Source: Lepiota brunneoincarnata
Lineage: Eukaryota; Basidiomycota; Agaricomycetes; Agaricales; Agaricaceae
Length of the DNA: 64,000 nt
Reading direction: 5' to 3'
Assembly: GCA_023014365.1 (NCBI GenBank)
Contig: JAEBUN010000025.1
Span: forward strand, 496,001-560,000
Within the stretch, counting starts at the first letter, position 1; every line of letters begins with the position of its first letter. The position numbers and the translations under genes are program-made. This document shows positions 23,131 through 32,748 of the stretch, piece after piece. Under the pieces are notes generated by a model. The model searched no databases and was not told the origin of the DNA. It saw only the letters and a list, made by a program, of their open reading frames with translations.

Positions 23131-24197
23131 ATGAGCAGACAACCCTCCCGACAACCGACCGCCGCGGAGCGCAAGGCGCAATTGTTGAGGGAGAAGGCGG
23201 AGCGAGAGGAGCGAGAGCGGCTGGAAATCGAGAGGCTGGAGGAGGAGGAGCAACGAGAGGAGGAGGAGCAACAGCGGATGATAGCGCTGCGCCAGCGACA
23301 AGCAGAGGAGCGGGCAAGAGAGCGTATGGCGGAAGATATCAGGCGGCAACAAGATGAGGCTGCCGAGGCAGAGCGTCGGGCGATTCAGGCCCGACTCATC
23401 GCAACGACTACGGGGGCCTCGTCAAGCCGTCCGTCGGAAGAACCGATGCAGGTAGATACGGAGGAGTCGGATTCCGAATACACGGATAGGGACGAGGCGA
23501 GAGATGAGGAGGAGGAGGAGGAGGAGGCCTCCGGGGATTCAGGGGATAAGGGTAAGGGGAAGGCAAAGGCGAGGGCGGCCCCGCGACGGGGCCATGCGAA
23601 CGTATTCGGGGGCGAGAACCCCTGCTGGAGGTGCCAGCGAGACGAGGTCCCGTGTGAGGTCGCCGGCGGGTAAGTCATTTTGAGGGTTTCCAGGCTACAT
23701 ACTGATAGTTTTTTTAGTAACACCAGGAGTTGCCGTCGGTGCAGCAAAATGAAGAAACGGTGCGGGGGTCAAGAGGAGACGGAGCCGAGCGGGGCCGGAG
23801 GTATACCGGACCACCAATTCGAAGGTGAGTAGGGGTTTCTGACTGCGACGTTTGCTGACCAAATGATCCCGTAGAGCTGAAGCGACTTATCGAGGAAGGG
23901 CACCAGAAGACCCTCAAGCAGGTCAATATCATGGAGGTGTGGCTTGCACAGGCCATCACTCGATTGGGGGAGAGGGTGGACAAGGTCGAGCTGACAGCTG
24001 GCCGCTATGAACAGTTGCGGCGCTGGGAGGCGCAGGTGGATGGTAACTGGTCGAGTAGGGGTATTACGGAGACGGAGGAGACGGAGGAGTCGGAGGAGTC
24101 GGAGAGCATCGGAGGCGTTTCGGAAGAGGAGGTGCAAGGTATGATGGAGGATGCGGTGGCGCCGCCCCGCACCTCTAGGAACGATACGGACAGGTAG
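23131..24197 (+). CDS. Spliced antisense accessory gene of Gypsy A with a Zn2Cys6-spaced cluster
   Basis: Three exons: 23131-23669, 23727-23824 and 23875-24197 (319 codons plus TAG). Intron 1 (57 nt) starts GTAAGT and ends CACCAG; intron 2 (50 nt) starts GTGAGT and ends CCGTAG. Residues about 1-85 are very rich in Glu, Arg and Gln and look like a long coiled coil. An acidic stretch follows at about 100-150. Splicing then gives C165-x2-C168-x6-C175-x6-C182-x2-C185-x6-C192, the spacing of fungal Zn2Cys6 DNA-binding domains. The first half lacks the usual basic residues, but the second, CRRCSKMKKRC, has them. The last exon holds a further coiled coil and an acidic Thr/Glu/Ser tail. The gene lies between pol and the 3' LTR, convergent with pol (stop 58 nt from the pol stop). 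A role in regulating the element or targeting chromatin is inference. Confidence 0.85.
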
Positions 24198-24255
24198 TTG
24201 TACTTGTCCAATAAACTTTTTTGTTTCTTGGTGTGGTGGGTGGTCAGCGGAAAAT

Positions 24256-27200
24256 TCAGAGTGAATAGAGGGGGCCAGGCTTAGCGGGGTAAGAGGAATG
24301 GAAAGCCTCTACTAAATCTATGGCATGTTCAAGCTCAGTAGCCGGTAACCACAAAGACTCTTCTTCGGTGTCTTCATAACCTAACCAAATAACTTTGTAG
24401 AGGAGTTTGCATGTGCGGCGCCGATCAATCTTTGAGTCGACGATGCGAGCGATCTCGTATTCTGGTTCGCCGTCGATAGAAACTGGTGCAGGTGGCGGGT
24501 CCGATCGGGCTGGTATGGTATTAGGTGTGGCCGGTTCAAGCATAGAAACATGGAAGACTGGGTGTACTCCACGCATGGAATCAGGAAGTCGGAGTGTGAA
24601 GGAGTGAGTCCCTGCTTGGGCAATGATCTCGTAAGGTCCAAGGAACTTTTCGGAGAGTTTTTTGGAAGGACGGGTGGTGCGGAAAAATTGGGCTTTCACG
24701 AATACCTTTTGTCCGACCTTGAAGTCCGGGGCGGGGAGTCGGCGGAGGTCGGCGGAGGTCTGATAGCGTTGCTGGGCTAGCACTATTTCAGACTTCAAGG
24801 TGGTATGTAGGTCGTCGAGGTCAACAGCAAAATGGCGGGCCCGAGCGGAGGCGAGATTGCGTTCAGGATGAACTGTGATGTTCGGATGGTATCCTTTATT
24901 AGCGAAGAATGGGGAGATACCGGTGGTGGCACTAGGAGCGTTGTTGTAAGCAAACTCAGCTAGTGGTAGTAATTCAGACCAATTGTCCTGTTGGTAGTTA
25001 CAATAGACCCGGAGATATTGTTCCAGGGTCTGGTTGGTGCGTTCCGTCTGTCCGTCGCCTTCTGGGTGGTAGCCCGAAGTGAAGTGTAGTTTCATGTCGA
25101 GGGCTTGTCCCAATGAGCGGAAGAAGTGAGAGACGAATTTGGAGCCGCGGTCGGAGGTAACATGTTCGGGTACGCCGTGCTTGGAGAAGATGTGGAGGAC
25201 AAATAGGCGGGCGAGGTCAGAGGAAGTGACGGTATCGTAGGTGGGGATGAATAAGGATTGCTTGGTGAGTCTGTCGACTATTACTAGGATGGCATCGTAG
25301 CCGGAGGAGGCGGGGAGTTTCTCAATGAAGTCCATGGAGATTGAATTCCAAGGGCGTTCAGGGATGGGGAGTTGCTTGAGGAGACCGTAGGGGCGGTGGC
25401 GCTGGGGTTTAGACCTCATACAGGTGACACAAGACTTACAGAAATCCTTGACGAAGGTGCAGACACTAGGCCAGGTGTATTCGCGCCGGATGAGTTCCAG
25501 TGTTTTATTCTGACCGAAGTGGCCGGCTAGGACATGATTGTGCTTGTACTGGAGGACCCGAAGTCGGAGATTGTCGGCGTCGGGGACGTAGATTCTGTCG
25601 TCTAAGAGGAGGAAACCTTTATCATTAACTGACCAACGGCCCTCTGGGCTAGCAAGATGAGCGGAGGCGGTCGGATCCACTGGTAGAGCGGCGAGGATAT
25701 CGTGGTGTAGCTGGTCGAGATCCATGACTACAGCTGCGTGAAGGGAAGGGGTGTAAAGAGTGGTGGCGCGGACGGAGGCCGCAAGCTGTCCGTGGGTGAA
25801 TACGGGTTGGAAATTGTGCGGGTTGACTGATGCATAGTCGCTATTCCCCCCTTTAGGGTAGACGTCCCATCGTCTAGTTAGGGCGTCAGGCTTGGTGCCA
25901 AGGCGGCCAGGTCGGAACCGGATGACGAGGTGGAATTGGGACAGGAACTCGGACCAACGAGCTTGGCGGCGAGTAAGGATTTTGGTGGTGCAGAAGTATT
26001 CGAGGTTTTTGTGGTTGGTGACTACATCAATAGTAAGAGGGGCACCCTCAAGATAGTGCCGCCAGATACGAAAAGCCTCAAATATCGCCAGGAGTTCCTT
26101 GTCGTGGGTGTCATAATTAAGTTCGGCCATGTTAAAGGTGCAGGAATGGAATGCAACGGGGTGGACCTCTCCATCATCAGTGATGATAGAGAGGATAGCC
26201 GCAAGGGCGTAGTCGGAGGCGTCGGTCTCGACAATGATCTGAGCGTCGGGGGCCCAAGGAGTGAGGATGGGAGCGGACATGAATGCTTCCTTCAGGGAGT
26301 TAAAGGCTTCGCGACATTCGTCAGTGAAATTCCATTTCACGTCTTTGCGGGTGAGGCGAGTGAGCGGAACGACGATGTCGGAGTAACCATGAATGAAGCG
26401 ACGGTAGAAATTGGCGAAACCTAAGAAGGACTGGATGTCCTTGACTTTCTTGGGTTCCGGCCACTCCTGGATGGTCTTGACCTTAGATTGGTCCATTCGG
26501 AGACCGTCGGGGGAAAGAATGTAGCCGAGATATTCCACTGTGTCAGAGTGGAACTGGCATTTGTCGGGGCAGGCGTATAGACCGTGTTGTCGGAGCCGCT
26601 TGAGGACCTCCTTGACTTGGTCACGATGGATACTATGATTGTCGGAGTATATCAGGATGTCGTCAAGATAGATGGTAACGCAGACGTCGAGCATGTCCTT
26701 GAATATATCGTTCATGAACCGCTGGAAAGTGGCAGGGGCGTTGGTGAGGCCGAAAGGCATAACCATCCATTCGAAGGAGCCGTAGCGGGTCCGAAAGGCG
26801 GTCTTCCATTCGTCGCCGTCAGCAACGCGGACAAGATGGTAGGCGTGACGGAGGTCGATTTTGGTATATACGCGGGCTTTGCAAGGGGAGTCTAAGAGGT
26901 TGGAGATGAGCGGAAGGGGGTAGCGGTCCTTCTTGGTAATACAGTTGAGACCTCTAAAATCAACACATAAGCGGAGGGAGCCGTCCTTTTTCTTGACGAA
27001 GAGGACCGGGGCTCCATGAGGAGAAGTGGAGGGGCGAATGAAGCCAATAGATAAATGTTCGTCAATGAAATCATGTAGAGCTCCAAGCTCTGATTGTGAA
27101 AGGGAGTAAATGGTACCAACCGGAGGTTGACCGCCGTCCTCAAGGTTAATCTGGAGGTCGTAAGGGCGGTGTGGAGCGAGTGTGTCAGCACGCGATTTAC

Positions 27201-27942
27201 TGAAAACATCAGCGAACTCGTGGTATTCCTTGGGGATGGACGAGAGGTCAGCCGGGTCATCGGAGACAGAAGAAGACGCGGCTGATGTGGAGGCGGCGGA
27301 GAGGTTGATTCGGAATTGTTGGGAGCCAGGGAGCTTGGCAGCGCGGATAAAGGCAGGAGCGTTTATCAGGGAGATATGCGGTTTCGCAATGGGGACAGGT
27401 TGGGACGAGGTCCCGGACAGGGGTGGTGAACCTAGGTCAGGAGAGTCAGGGGTGGCCATAGGCGGGGCCGATGCGGGTGCGACGCAGGTAGAGACGGAAG
27501 CAGGATTCTCGAGTAGGGATGGCCGGAAAGTAATACTGCCCAAAGCCCAGTCAATCAATGGATTGTAGCGGGTGAGCCAGTTGTGTCCTAAGACCACAGA
27601 ACAGGAAGAGTCGAGCTGGGTGACATAAGTGTCCAAAATGATAGATTCACCGGAGGGGAAAGATACAGGCAGTTGCGCAAGCTCCGTAATGTAGGCATTT
27701 GAGGTCCCATCAAATAACCGAAGTTCAATAGCCGGGATGGACGAGGTTGGAATACTATGAGAACGAACAAAAGATGAGTCCACAAAACAGTGAGTAGAAC
27801 CACTATCAACAAGAGCTTTGAAAGGAGAAAGAGAAGAGAAATCAGAACTAACTACATTGTCCATTGTAGAAAGCAGGTCCGAAGTGGAGAGTACAGAAGC
27901 GGAAACAGAAGATAAAGAAGTAACTAAAGGGGAAGTTAACAT
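24256..27942 (-). CDS. pol: Gypsy A pol polyprotein, intact
   Basis: 1228 codons from the first ATG, without interruption. Landmarks: retropepsin DSG at residues 46-48; RT with LPLI, the KKDGSLRLCVDFRGLN block near 318-333 and YLDD at 425-428; RNase H with DASD at 574-577. Integrase follows, with an HNHVLAGH...CKSC-VTC zinc finger near 805-850, then D, D and E of the core in MDFIEKLP, SDRGSKF and the GDGQTER region. A GPY/F module (FLGPYEI) leads to a chromodomain-like end around EYEIARIVD...YKVIWLGYED. The frame is open upstream of this ATG and overlaps the gag end in the -1 frame (gag stop 28056-28058). Synthesis as a gag-pol fusion by -1 frameshift is therefore likely, although no canonical slippery heptamer is seen. 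It is the only complete retrotransposon pol in the window. Confidence 0.96.
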   Translation of the reverse strand: MLTSPLVTSLSSVSASVLSTSDLLSTMDNVVSSDFSSLSPFKALVDSGSTHCFVDSSFVRSHSIPTSSIPAIELRLFDGTSNAYITELAQLPVSFPSGESIILDTYVTQLDSSCSVVLGHNWLTRYNPLIDWALGSITFRPSLLENPASVSTCVAPASAPPMATPDSPDLGSPPLSGTSSQPVPIAKPHISLINAPAFIRAAKLPGSQQFRINLSAASTSAASSSVSDDPADLSSIPKEYHEFADVFSKSRADTLAPHRPYDLQINLEDGGQPPVGTIYSLSQSELGALHDFIDEHLSIGFIRPSTSPHGAPVLFVKKKDGSLRLCVDFRGLNCITKKDRYPLPLISNLLDSPCKARVYTKIDLRHAYHLVRVADGDEWKTAFRTRYGSFEWMVMPFGLTNAPATFQRFMNDIFKDMLDVCVTIYLDDILIYSDNHSIHRDQVKEVLKRLRQHGLYACPDKCQFHSDTVEYLGYILSPDGLRMDQSKVKTIQEWPEPKKVKDIQSFLGFANFYRRFIHGYSDIVVPLTRLTRKDVKWNFTDECREAFNSLKEAFMSAPILTPWAPDAQIIVETDASDYALAAILSIITDDGEVHPVAFHSCTFNMAELNYDTHDKELLAIFEAFRIWRHYLEGAPLTIDVVTNHKNLEYFCTTKILTRRQARWSEFLSQFHLVIRFRPGRLGTKPDALTRRWDVYPKGGNSDYASVNPHNFQPVFTHGQLAASVRATTLYTPSLHAAVVMDLDQLHHDILAALPVDPTASAHLASPEGRWSVNDKGFLLLDDRIYVPDADNLRLRVLQYKHNHVLAGHFGQNKTLELIRREYTWPSVCTFVKDFCKSCVTCMRSKPQRHRPYGLLKQLPIPERPWNSISMDFIEKLPASSGYDAILVIVDRLTKQSLFIPTYDTVTSSDLARLFVLHIFSKHGVPEHVTSDRGSKFVSHFFRSLGQALDMKLHFTSGYHPEGDGQTERTNQTLEQYLRVYCNYQQDNWSELLPLAEFAYNNAPSATTGISPFFANKGYHPNITVHPERNLASARARHFAVDLDDLHTTLKSEIVLAQQRYQTSADLRRLPAPDFKVGQKVFVKAQFFRTTRPSKKLSEKFLGPYEIIAQAGTHSFTLRLPDSMRGVHPVFHVSMLEPATPNTIPARSDPPPAPVSIDGEPEYEIARIVDSKIDRRRTCKLLYKVIWLGYEDTEEESLWLPATELEHAIDLVEAFHSSYPAKPGPLYSL

Positions 27943-28055
27943 AATGTGAAAAGAGTTTGGGTCGGAAAGAGCGGATGCATTGAGACGGAAACTCTCTGGA
28001 GCACAGCAGAGTTCAATGCGATCCTCAGTCTGTGCAGAGGCCTGAGGACCGCCGA

Positions 28056-28278
28056 CTATTTTTCCGAGCTCGGGAGAGTCGGCACGTCTGTCTTGGGGAG
28101 CTGAGCCTGTTGGCCTTTAGCCTTGGCATCAGGGAATTTCTTCTTGTCGCAGTTGGCAGCCCTGTGATTGGGATCTGCGCAGACAAGGCAGAGGTTATTG
28201 TCGAAACGTCGTTGACGTTCCTCGGGGGTTAATTTACCGTCCTTACCAAGTTTACTAGTAAGGTCGGATTTGGGCGGG
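28056..28278 (-). pseudogene. gag: Gypsy A gag, 3' part with zinc knuckle
   Basis: Continues the gag frame from 36526 after Gypsy B. With one GCGGG removed, the codons run QKSAP then PKSDLTSKLG. It carries a CCHC knuckle C-LV-C-ADPN-H-RAAN-C (C-x2-C-x4-H-x4-C) near 28160-28205 and ends TAG at 28056-28058 after SSEK. The knuckle binds the genomic RNA in this family. Total gag without Gypsy B is 466 codons. The disruption is by insertion; no further stop is seen in this piece. Confidence 0.92.
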
Positions 28279-28976
28279 TGTTATGATCCGTGCTCCTTCT
28301 GTATCTGAGGATAACTGGAGACGGCCTTCAATCACTCTACAAGGTGTCCGAGACGGTTGGCCTTATAGAGCTTAGTGGATCGCGCTCAATGAGATAACGA
28401 GGGAAGACGCCAAGTTAAGGCAGAGAGGTAAACGACCGCTGTTAACAAGATTAAAGCTTGAGGCTTTAATCTCTACTTGTACAGGCCTTATATACCTATG
28501 AGATGCTATATACTCGTTATAGGTTACTTGGCTGTTCTACTGGTCGTGCGCAGTCCTGACCATGATGCACATCCTGGGTGATGGCATCCTAGCGTTATTT
28601 ATATTACAATGAGTCAGTACTCTCGCTACTGCTGTGCGATGTTCCATCGCTTTCCTCTGACTCATAATCTCCTTCTCCCGATTGTATCTCCATGGAGTCT
28701 TCTCCATTCTCGCTCTCCATTCTCTCGGTGCTTCCATCCGTATCGGAGGTTGGATCGGTTGATCCATGGTTATCTTCCTCGTCCTCGGGGTATTCCAATA
28801 TATCCTCCAAGGTTATCTCCATTCCTGCTTCTCTCGCCAGGTCCTGCATGGCGGTGTAGTATTCCCCTTCCTCGTCTTCGTATTCTTGTGCCCGTAGTTG
28901 GTCTGTAGTCTCCTGTACCCATCTTGTAAAGTCGAACAGTAATTCTTGTTCCTCCCGGTCTGGACTGTTCATAACA
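28279..28976 (-). repeat. Gypsy B 3' LTR (698 bp), coding over its first half
   Basis: In the element's direction the first about 370 bp are translated as the C-terminus of the long ORF (stop at 28604). Then come the promoter region with TATATAA, the start-site region and U5. The hairpin with arms AGATTAAAGC and GCTTTAATCT lies at about 28447-28471. Confidence 0.94.
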
Positions 28977-28988
28977 TTATCCCCTTCG
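28977..28988 (-). other. Gypsy B polypurine tract
   Basis: GAAGGGGATAA on the minus strand directly before the 3' LTR. It is unusual in lying within the coding frame of the C-terminal extension. Confidence 0.75.
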
Positions 28989-29018
28989 TAAGGTCTGATG
29001 TCCTCATCAGACATATCC

Positions 29019-29945
29019 TCAGTATAGTCCGACAGGCTCTCCTGTAATGTTTGATTCGGCGATGGGGTCCCAGTCGAAGTATGGGTCGGGTTCTGGGGAG
29101 TCGCTTCGGTAGCTTGGTGGTCTGGGGATGGCGGGTCTTGGGTGAGGTCGATGACGATGGGTTCTCTGGAGTGAATGGTGGCGGGTGTGCCGAAGGATCG
29201 ATTCAGGAAGTCGGTGGCTTCCACTAGCAGATGTGGTGGTGGCGTTGGTGGTCGGAATGACGACGGGGGCATTTTGAATTCGGGTGCGGAGGGGTCTGGC
29301 TGAAGCGGGGCGCTGCTCGGTGCTTGCAACAATGTGTCGAATATTGTTGTTTGTGGTTTCGCGTGTGAGGGATCGAGCTCTGCTTGGTATTCCTCGTGGG
29401 CGGCGATACAGGCCAGGTACCATACTTGCGGGTTGATGCTGGTAAGGGTTTCTCTCGCAGTGCTTCTCGTAATGGCCTGGGGCAATCTTTCGACAATATC
29501 GACATTGGTAGCGCGGGCATCCTGCTTTGATATGGCCGAATCGACGGCAGCAATTGCAGCGAGTTCGGGTGGTGGATAAGTGAGTGGTGGTAGTCCCGAT
29601 GGGGGCGTCATTAGAAGCAGATATAGCTTGTACAACACTTGATGGTTGGTTACTCGTATCCACCATGGGAGGGTTGGAAGGTTGGGTGGTGGTCCCGATA
29701 GGTAGGATAGGGCGGTCCTGACTTCCGCTTCCATTGCTCGGGCTTGGGATCGGACTCTCGAACGGGAATTCGGTGAGAGCGGTTGATAGCATGGCAGAAA
29801 TGGTATTGCGGTCCTGTTCCTCTGTTGCGCTAGAAAGAATAGTGGCGCATAGTTTTTCGAATTCTGTTGCTCGGTCGTGGACGAGGCGCTTGTGATACAG
29901 AAGAGCAGTAAATGTCTTCCAGCAGGTGTCGACCAGGGGTACCAT
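29019..29945 (-). CDS. Overlapping ORF with two zinc knuckles inside the Gypsy B extension
   Basis: ATG at 29943-29945 opens 308 codons in a different frame from the 779-codon ORF. The N-terminal half is helical and gag-like in composition (KLCATILSSATEEQDRN). Residues 130-163 carry C-x2-C-x4-H-x4-C, then after four residues C-x2-C-x6-H-x4-C (29457-29558), a double knuckle expected of nucleic-acid-binding proteins. The rest is Arg/Pro/Ser-rich and ends PYFDWDPIAESN. Two readings are possible. It may be an overprinted accessory protein. Or the true ancestral frame passes through it, and this copy has two indels, near 29940 and between 29457 and 29165, that happen to leave the other frame open. 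The knuckles make chance unlikely for this frame. Confidence 0.5.
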   Translation of the reverse strand: MVPLVDTCWKTFTALLYHKRLVHDRATEFEKLCATILSSATEEQDRNTISAMLSTALTEFPFESPIPSPSNGSGSQDRPILPIGTTTQPSNPPMVDTSNQPSSVVQAISASNDAPIGTTTTHLSTTRTRCNCCRRFGHIKAGCPRYQCRYCRKIAPGHYEKHCERNPYQHQPASMVPGLYRRPRGIPSRARSLTRETTNNNIRHIVASTEQRPASARPLRTRIQNAPVVIPTTNATTTSASGSHRLPESILRHTRHHSLQRTHRHRPHPRPAIPRPPSYRSDSPEPDPYFDWDPIAESNITGEPVGLY

Positions 29946-30869
29946 CGCTGGACTGCGTTTAAGACGGGTTCCGGTAATATGAAAGGGAACTTCGTGTAGA
30001 AGGATGGATCGTATCTCGGGTTGGTTGGAGGGAAGGAAGGTATGCCGGATGATATAAGGACTGTTGGTCCTGTCTGGTTGGTCGTCAACGGTATTGGTGG
30101 CAGGGTTAGGTTGGCTATTTCCTTCGACGCGGTTCGCCAGGGATATGATTCTTTCCCGGATGAGAAGGCGTCCATCGTTGTCTGGCTCTGGGAGGTCTGG
30201 AGTGGTTGCTTCGAGTGTTGGGTGGTTGGGTCATTGGTGGGGTTGTCTAATTTGTGGGCCCTTTTATATTCTTCAATGACTTCCTTGGCGTTCTCCAGGT
30301 TTGCTTCTGGCTCCCAGGAATCCTCGGTGGGAAGGTATCCTTTCCATCTGACTAGGAATTGATACTTGTTCCGGAATTTTCTGTGGCGCAGTATTGACTC
30401 GACCTCGTATTCTTCTTCTCCATTTACAAGGTCGGGTGGTGGGGCTGTGTTGTATTCCCCATGTGTGTCGTTCTCTTCTGCAGGCATTAGGAGGCTCGCA
30501 TGAAACTTGTTGTGGATCTTCCATTTGATGGGTAATTTTAGTTCGTAGGTAACAGGTCCGAGTTTTCTTGTTATGGTGAAGGGACCTTCTCGGCGTTGGG
30601 CCAGTTTCTTTGAGGCGTACTGAATTGGGAGGTTGCGGTTGTCGAGCCAAACCTTCTGTCCAACTTTTAGATTGATATCTGGCCGGTTATATCTTGCAGC
30701 CATTTTTAGTCTGGCTTGTTCATGCGCAGCTTGGGCTTCTTGGCGTATCTTGGCGAGGTATTTAAACTTCTCTCCTATTGCTGGAATGTTCGTTGGCTCC
30801 TCGGAGGTCGGAAATCCTTTGGGGCTTGATCCATAGAGGAGTTCAAATGGGGTATGTTGGTGTTCAGGC

Positions 30870-31932
30870 AGTGTGTTTTCGAGTTGTGGACATATTCCAG
30901 GAGTGGGAGTGCCTTTACCCATTTGTTCGGGTTCGATGAGCAATAGATGCCAAGGTAGAGTTCTATTTCTTGATTGAATCGCTCTGTTTGTCCGTCTGTC
31001 TGGGGGTGGTAGGCGGTAGAGAGTGCTTGTTCGATTCCGAGTTGTTTGTAGAATTCTTTCATGGATTTGGCAGCGAATCTGGGGTCGCGATCACTGAGAA
31101 CTTTCTCGGGAAGGCCAAATCTAGAGAATAGCCGTTTGATAAGAATTTCGGCGATCTTGTCCGCGTTGGCGGTTTTCGCAGTAGGTTCTAGAATTATCCC
31201 CTTCGTAAGCTGGTCGACCACGACCAGTATAGAATCATGGGGTCCGTCCGGGGGTAGGTCTGTGATAAGATCCATCGAGATGTTCGAGAATGGACGGGTA
31301 GAACGGGGTCCAGGGATAGGTTGAAGCGGTGGTTTTAGGGGGTGGCGATTGATCTTGTATTGTTGGCAAGCACCACATCCTTTGACGTAGTTTTTGACAA
31401 ATGATCGCATCCCGGGCCAGTAGGCGTATTCCTGGAGTTTTCTAGTTGTTTCTGCGATTCCAGGGTGTCCTGCGGTGGGTGAGTCGTGTACTCTTTGCAG
31501 TAAGCGGCGTCTGAGGTGTAGATCTTGTGGTATAAATAGTTTTCCTTGAACACGTGGGTGTCCTGAGTCATCTTCTTGGGCGATGTCGGTCTGTTTCTTT
31601 TTCTTCCACAGCTCTTTTATTTCCTGTTTAGTGTTTTCGTCGATAATATGGATATGTTGTGGCTGTTCTGGGGTGAAGAATTTGTCAGGGAGTGCAACGA
31701 CCTGTTTGTTGTCTCTTGTCTTGGGTTCATGATCGGGTCGTCTGGAAAGGGCATCTGCTGGTCCATTTTTCTTTCCAGGGATATGTCGGATTTCGATGTC
31801 AAATCGTTGCATGTAGGCAATCCATCGGGCTTGTCTTCTGCTGAGGTCTTCAGGTTTTCTCCAGCGGCGAAGGTTGTCGTGATCTGACCATACGATGGTC
31901 TTGTGTGATGATCCTTCTATGTGGTGGACGCC
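30870..31932 (-). pseudogene. pol: Gypsy B RNase H end and integrase
   Basis: Entered from the RT frame by a one-base shift near 31932: EWRPPH in one frame becomes HHIEGSSHKT in the other. It includes the RNase H C-terminus (SDHDNLRRW, RRQARW, IPGKKNGPADALSRR), the integrase H-H-C-C finger (HDSPTAGHPG...GCGACQQYK) and core acids in SMDLITDLPP, SDRDPRF and the TDGQTERFNQE block. The frame ends in nonsense after NSKTH at about 30870, and the similarity resumes in the frame of the next segment (TPFELLYG). Confidence 0.92.
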
Positions 31933-32748
31933 ATTCTTTGAGTGCTCGGATAATGGCGAAGAGTTCCTGTTCGGAGCAATGATAGTTGCGTTCGGCTGGT
32001 GAGAATCCTTTCGAGAAGTATGCGACTGGGTGTTTAACTCCATTGTTGTCGCGTTGAAGTAGGACTGCTCCTGATGCAAATAGTGATGCGTCGCATTCGA
32101 TTTCGAAGGGTTTGTCTCGGTCGGGGACCATTAATACCGGTTCGCTTTGGAATTTTCTCTTGAGAGTATCGAAGGCGTTCTGGCATTCTTCTGTCCATTC
32201 GAATTTCTTGGTTTTGGACATTAGGGCATTGAGAGGTTTTGCCCATGTGGCGTATTGGTGTATGAATTTTCGATAGAAGTTGCAAAATCCTATGAATTTT
32301 CGTACGTCGCGTGGGGTAGTTGGTGTTGGCCATTCAGCGATGCCTTTGAGCTTTGCTGGGTCCATCGAAACTGAGTCGGGAGTGATAATAACTCCTAGAT
32401 ATTCGAGTCGTTGTCGTTCGAATTCGCATTTCTCGGTTTTGAGGTATAGATCGTTGTCCTTGAGTATCTTGAGTACTTCTCTTGTGAGGCGTCGAAGTTC
32501 TTGTTTTGTTTTTGCGTGAATGAGGATGTCGTCCATGTAAACGATTACTCCTCCATTGTCGATGAGTTTTCGGAATAATGAGTCCATCATGGTTTGGAAT
32601 GTTGCTGGGGAGTTACACATTCCAAAGAACATAACCGTGGGTTCGAATAATCCTCGGGGTGTCCTGAAGGCTCCTTTCCATTCATCTCCTTTGCGTATGC
32701 GGATGTTGTTGTATCCTGCTCGTACGTCGAGTTTGGTAAAGTATCTTT
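31932..32748 (-). pseudogene. pol: Gypsy B reverse transcriptase and RNase H start
   Basis: Starts after a one-base shift near 32748, where GSKILYQ becomes YFTKLDVRAGYNN. It contains the palm with YMDD (VIVYMDDILI), the thumb motif FIGFCNFYRKFI and the RNase H start CDASLFASGAVL and ELFAIIRALKEW. All catalytic residues are present, so inactivation is by frameshift only. Confidence 0.93.

Larger units (their letters stand above)
28604..30870 (-). pseudogene. pol: Gypsy B integrase end, chromodomain and acidic extension ending in the LTR
   Basis: The frame is open from 30943 (779 codons). It takes over the integrase frame near 30870. First comes a linker and GPY/F-like module (GQKVWLDNRNL, REGPFTITRKLGPVTYEL), then a chromodomain at 30260-30418 (EYEVESIL, FLVRWKGY, DSWEP), which in this family can steer integration to modified chromatin. 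About 550 residues of extension follow. It contains REPIVIDLTQD near 29135-29168, a good match to a SUMO-interacting VIDLT motif, and ends with a strongly acidic tail (LFDFTRWVQETTDQL, EITLEDILEYP) coded by the 3' LTR. Between about 29940 and 29200 a second frame looks at least as protein-like (see 29019-29945). I count it as a pseudogene because it is severed from the rest of pol by frameshifts. Confidence 0.8.

Noticed and set aside
25930..26424. Plus-strand frames over Gypsy A pol (for example 25930-26424)
   Set aside because: Shadows of the intact pol frame on the other strand. Unlike the antisense gene at 23131 they have no start context, intron or motif.
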